Source of the DNA: Microbulbifer sp. A4B17 | GTDB taxonomy: Bacteria; Pseudomonadota; Gammaproteobacteria; Pseudomonadales; Cellvibrionaceae | Direction: 5' to 3' | Length of the DNA stretch: 64,000 bases | Assembly: GCF_003076275.1 (NCBI RefSeq) | Contig: NZ_CP029064.1 | Span: 1,932,501 to 1,996,500, forward strand | Position numbers and translations under genes: made by a program | Shown: piece after piece, positions 62,617 to 64,000 of the stretch | Layout of the letters: each line of letters opens with the position of its first letter | How positions within the stretch are numbered: position 1 is the first letter of the stretch | The notes under the pieces: model-generated | What the model saw: the letters and a program-made list of their open reading frames with translations, nothing else | Databases searched by the model: none | What the model was told of the DNA's origin: nothing

Positions 62617-62642
62617 TTACTTATGTATACTAGATTACTTAT
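62617..62642. promoter_or_regulatory. Direct repeat in the hydrolase-hxlR intergenic region, candidate operator
   Basis: TTACTTAT occurs at 62617-62624 and 62635-62642, 18 bp apart, between the divergent starts. HxlR/DUF24 regulators bind repeated sites in such spacers. Confidence 0.4.
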
Positions 62643-62713
62643 TTGAGTATTGGCTTACAATAAGGCACTATTAAGTGATTAAGTTACCTTTTGATAACCT
62701 GGGTGGGCGAGTG

Positions 62714-63103
62714 ATGGGATCGCAGAGCAATAACAATGAGAGACGCGTGTTTGTGAATGATGAGGAATGTCCCATTCGCAATGTGGTAGCCCAGATTGGT
62801 GACAAGTGGTCCATTCTGATTTTGTTTGCCCTTGTTGATGGCCCTGACCGCTTTAATTCCTTGAAGTCTCGCATTGAAGGGATTTCACAGCGGATGTTGA
62901 CGCAAACACTACGTGATTTAGAGCGTGATGGTTTTGTGCTGCGTACGGTCTTCCCCCAAGTCCCAGTTAAAGTGGAATATGAGTTAACGGAGTTGGGAGA
63001 AGGGCTATCTGCAGCCGTGTGGAAATTGGTATCCTGGGCAGATGAGCATCATCTTGAAATTCGCAAAGCGCGCCTAAGATATGATGAGGCTAATGAAGGG
63101 TAG
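62714..63103 (+). CDS. HxlR-family (DUF24) transcriptional regulator
   Basis: The frame gives 142 residues from GTG 62675 or 129 from ATG 62714, the likelier start. The winged helix shows ECPIRNVVAQIGDKWSILIL, LKSRIEGISQRMLTQTLRDL, and RTVFPQVPVKVEYELTELGE, the family signature around a Cys and the wing. HxlR-type proteins sense electrophiles, including formaldehyde and quinones, through the N-terminal Cys (here DEECPI). It is divergent from the Asp-nucleophile hydrolase gene, the likely target. Confidence 0.92.
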   Translation: MGSQSNNNERRVFVNDEECPIRNVVAQIGDKWSILILFALVDGPDRFNSLKSRIEGISQRMLTQTLRDLERDGFVLRTVFPQVPVKVEYELTELGEGLSAAVWKLVSWADEHHLEIRKARLRYDEANEG

Positions 63104-63350
63104 AGCTTTGTCCCTTTTCTAGCGTTTGCCCAATCAGAGAATATTCGAACAATTTTGTAATACCTCTGACTTTCAATGCTGTTGATAGCTAATATTCGGA
63201 TTCTTAGGAGTATCTGATTCTTTCAGGAATTTGCTATGTGGAGTGTCAATTTCTAATTAATCCTGCTTGAAAAATATAAATTAAGCGGAATATTTTTAGG
63301 CTATTGCAAGTTTATAGAAAAGACAGGCTTGTACACCAGGGAGGTGACTT

Positions 63351-64000
63351 TTGGACTACTTTAAAATTAACAAAAACTCCTGGGACAAACGTGCCCGTAT
63401 CCATTTAAAATCTGAATTTTATGATGTTGAGGGGTTTCTACAAGGTAAATCTACCTTAAATGATGTTGAGCTTTCTGACATTGGCGATGTGTCCGGAAAA
63501 ACTTTACTCCATTTACAGTGTCACTTTGGTTTGGACTCCTTGTCCTGGGCTCGCTTGGGTGCGCGAGTTACTGGAGTAGATATTTCCTCAGTAGCTATTG
63601 CACAAGCGCAGACGCTCTCTGAGCGTTCCGGTTTACACGCAGAGTTTATCTGCTCTGATATCTATACTTTTGGACGTTCAGATATTCAAAAGTATGACAT
63701 TGTCTTTACTTCTTATGGCGCACTTTGCTGGCTGCCAGATATAGAATTATGGGCATCAATAGTTTCTGAGAGGCTTAAACCCGGAGGTATTTTCTATATT
63801 GCTGAGTTCCATCCGTTCTATGATATTTTCTCAGGGTATTCTTACTTCCATCGAACTGAACCGGATATTGAAGAGCAGGGCACCTATACCGAGAATGACC
63901 CAGGTGAAAAATCTACCCTGGCCACTTGGTCGCATCCAATTAGCGACGTTGTTAACGCCTTATTGAAGCATGGTATCCATATCTCTCAAATTAAGGAATA
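63351..64000 (+). CDS. Class I SAM-dependent methyltransferase, partial at the right edge
   Basis: A frame from TTG 63351, with GGGAGG upstream, runs to the end of the window and gives at least 216 residues. The start MDYFKINKNSWDKRARIHLK is of the ubiquinone/menaquinone-methyltransferase-like kind. Motif I reads LLHLQCHFGLDSLSWARLGA, with VTGVDISSVAIAQAQ as the SAM-binding acidic loop, and DIVFTSYGALCWLPDIELW as motif IV-V. The TKxxW-type start and the Cys-His in motif I are typical of the YjgM-like group. The stop codon lies outside. No partner is visible. Confidence 0.9.
   Translation, partial: MDYFKINKNSWDKRARIHLKSEFYDVEGFLQGKSTLNDVELSDIGDVSGKTLLHLQCHFGLDSLSWARLGARVTGVDISSVAIAQAQTLSERSGLHAEFICSDIYTFGRSDIQKYDIVFTSYGALCWLPDIELWASIVSERLKPGGIFYIAEFHPFYDIFSGYSYFHRTEPDIEEQGTYTENDPGEKSTLATWSHPISDVVNALLKHGIHISQIKE

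Overview
The window reads as chromosomal DNA of a marine-type gammaproteobacterium. Three large TonB-dependent receptors, an ECF sigma/anti-sigma pair, secreted lipoproteins and enzymes, many TTG/GTG starts with good Shine-Dalgarno sequences and a mid-range GC content suggest the Cellvibrionales, possibly a Microbulbifer relative. This taxonomic placement is inference from gene style, not a search. No rRNA, tRNA, CRISPR array, insertion sequence or phage block was recognised. About 59 protein genes are supported; two run off the window (a heme oxygenase on the left, a methyltransferase on the right).

Layout. 1-7.6 kb: a heme/iron acquisition locus with hemO-like heme oxygenase, a divergent FecI/FecR (HasI/HasS-like) pair, a TonB receptor with an N-terminal signalling domain, and a PKD-repeat lipoprotein, with Fur-box-like sites. 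7.6-9.7 kb: a secreted phospholipase-C-like/ricin-lectin enzyme and a 2TM protein. 9.9-15.2 kb: a tyrosine/homogentisate catabolic group (maiA, hmgA, MarR regulator, aromatic aminotransferase) followed by a class II DAHP synthase. 15.6-20.6 kb: membrane proteins, an Old Yellow Enzyme with a divergent LysR regulator, and a VOC/RidA pair. 20.6-29 kb: two secreted beta-helix paralogues, a periplasmic M3 lipoprotein peptidase, a GNAT enzyme and an exported amidohydrolase. 29.4-34.3 kb: a Mor-like activator, a DUF805 protein, an MltF-like lytic transglycosylase and, divergent from it, seven very small genes that begin with three tandem paralogues. This is the most unusual part of the window. 34.5-36 kb: a PQQ-type sugar dehydrogenase and a DUF2905 protein. 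36.4-43.7 kb: a second heme locus of the Hmu type, with a TonB heme receptor divergent from an ExbB-like protein, a DUF2149 (ExbD-like) protein and an exported CobN-like chelatase. 43.9-47.2 kb: secreted proteins, including a metalloprotease beside a membrane-anchored protein that looks like its detached prodomain. 47.7-53.7 kb: small membrane proteins, a phosphoesterase, a LysE exporter, a flavoprotein monooxygenase, an ArsR regulator and a histidine-rich repeat protein. 54-56.3 kb: a third TonB receptor under two LacI-type operators. 57.5-64 kb: a DhlA-like haloalkane dehalogenase, a GFA protein, an exported esterase, an EamA transporter, an Asp-nucleophile hydrolase divergent from an HxlR regulator, and a methyltransferase.

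How the genes work together. The clearest theme is iron from heme by two routes: oxygen-dependent ring opening (heme oxygenase with a surface-signalling receptor) and a CobN-like, possibly ring-sparing dechelation route powered by an ExbB/ExbD-like motor. A second theme is aromatic amino-acid turnover. The seven-gene small-protein array at 32.3-34.3 kb, with hairpins between its paralogues, is the best candidate for an undescribed system. Its subunits look faintly like Reb (R-body) proteins, but that link is weak and needs a profile search.
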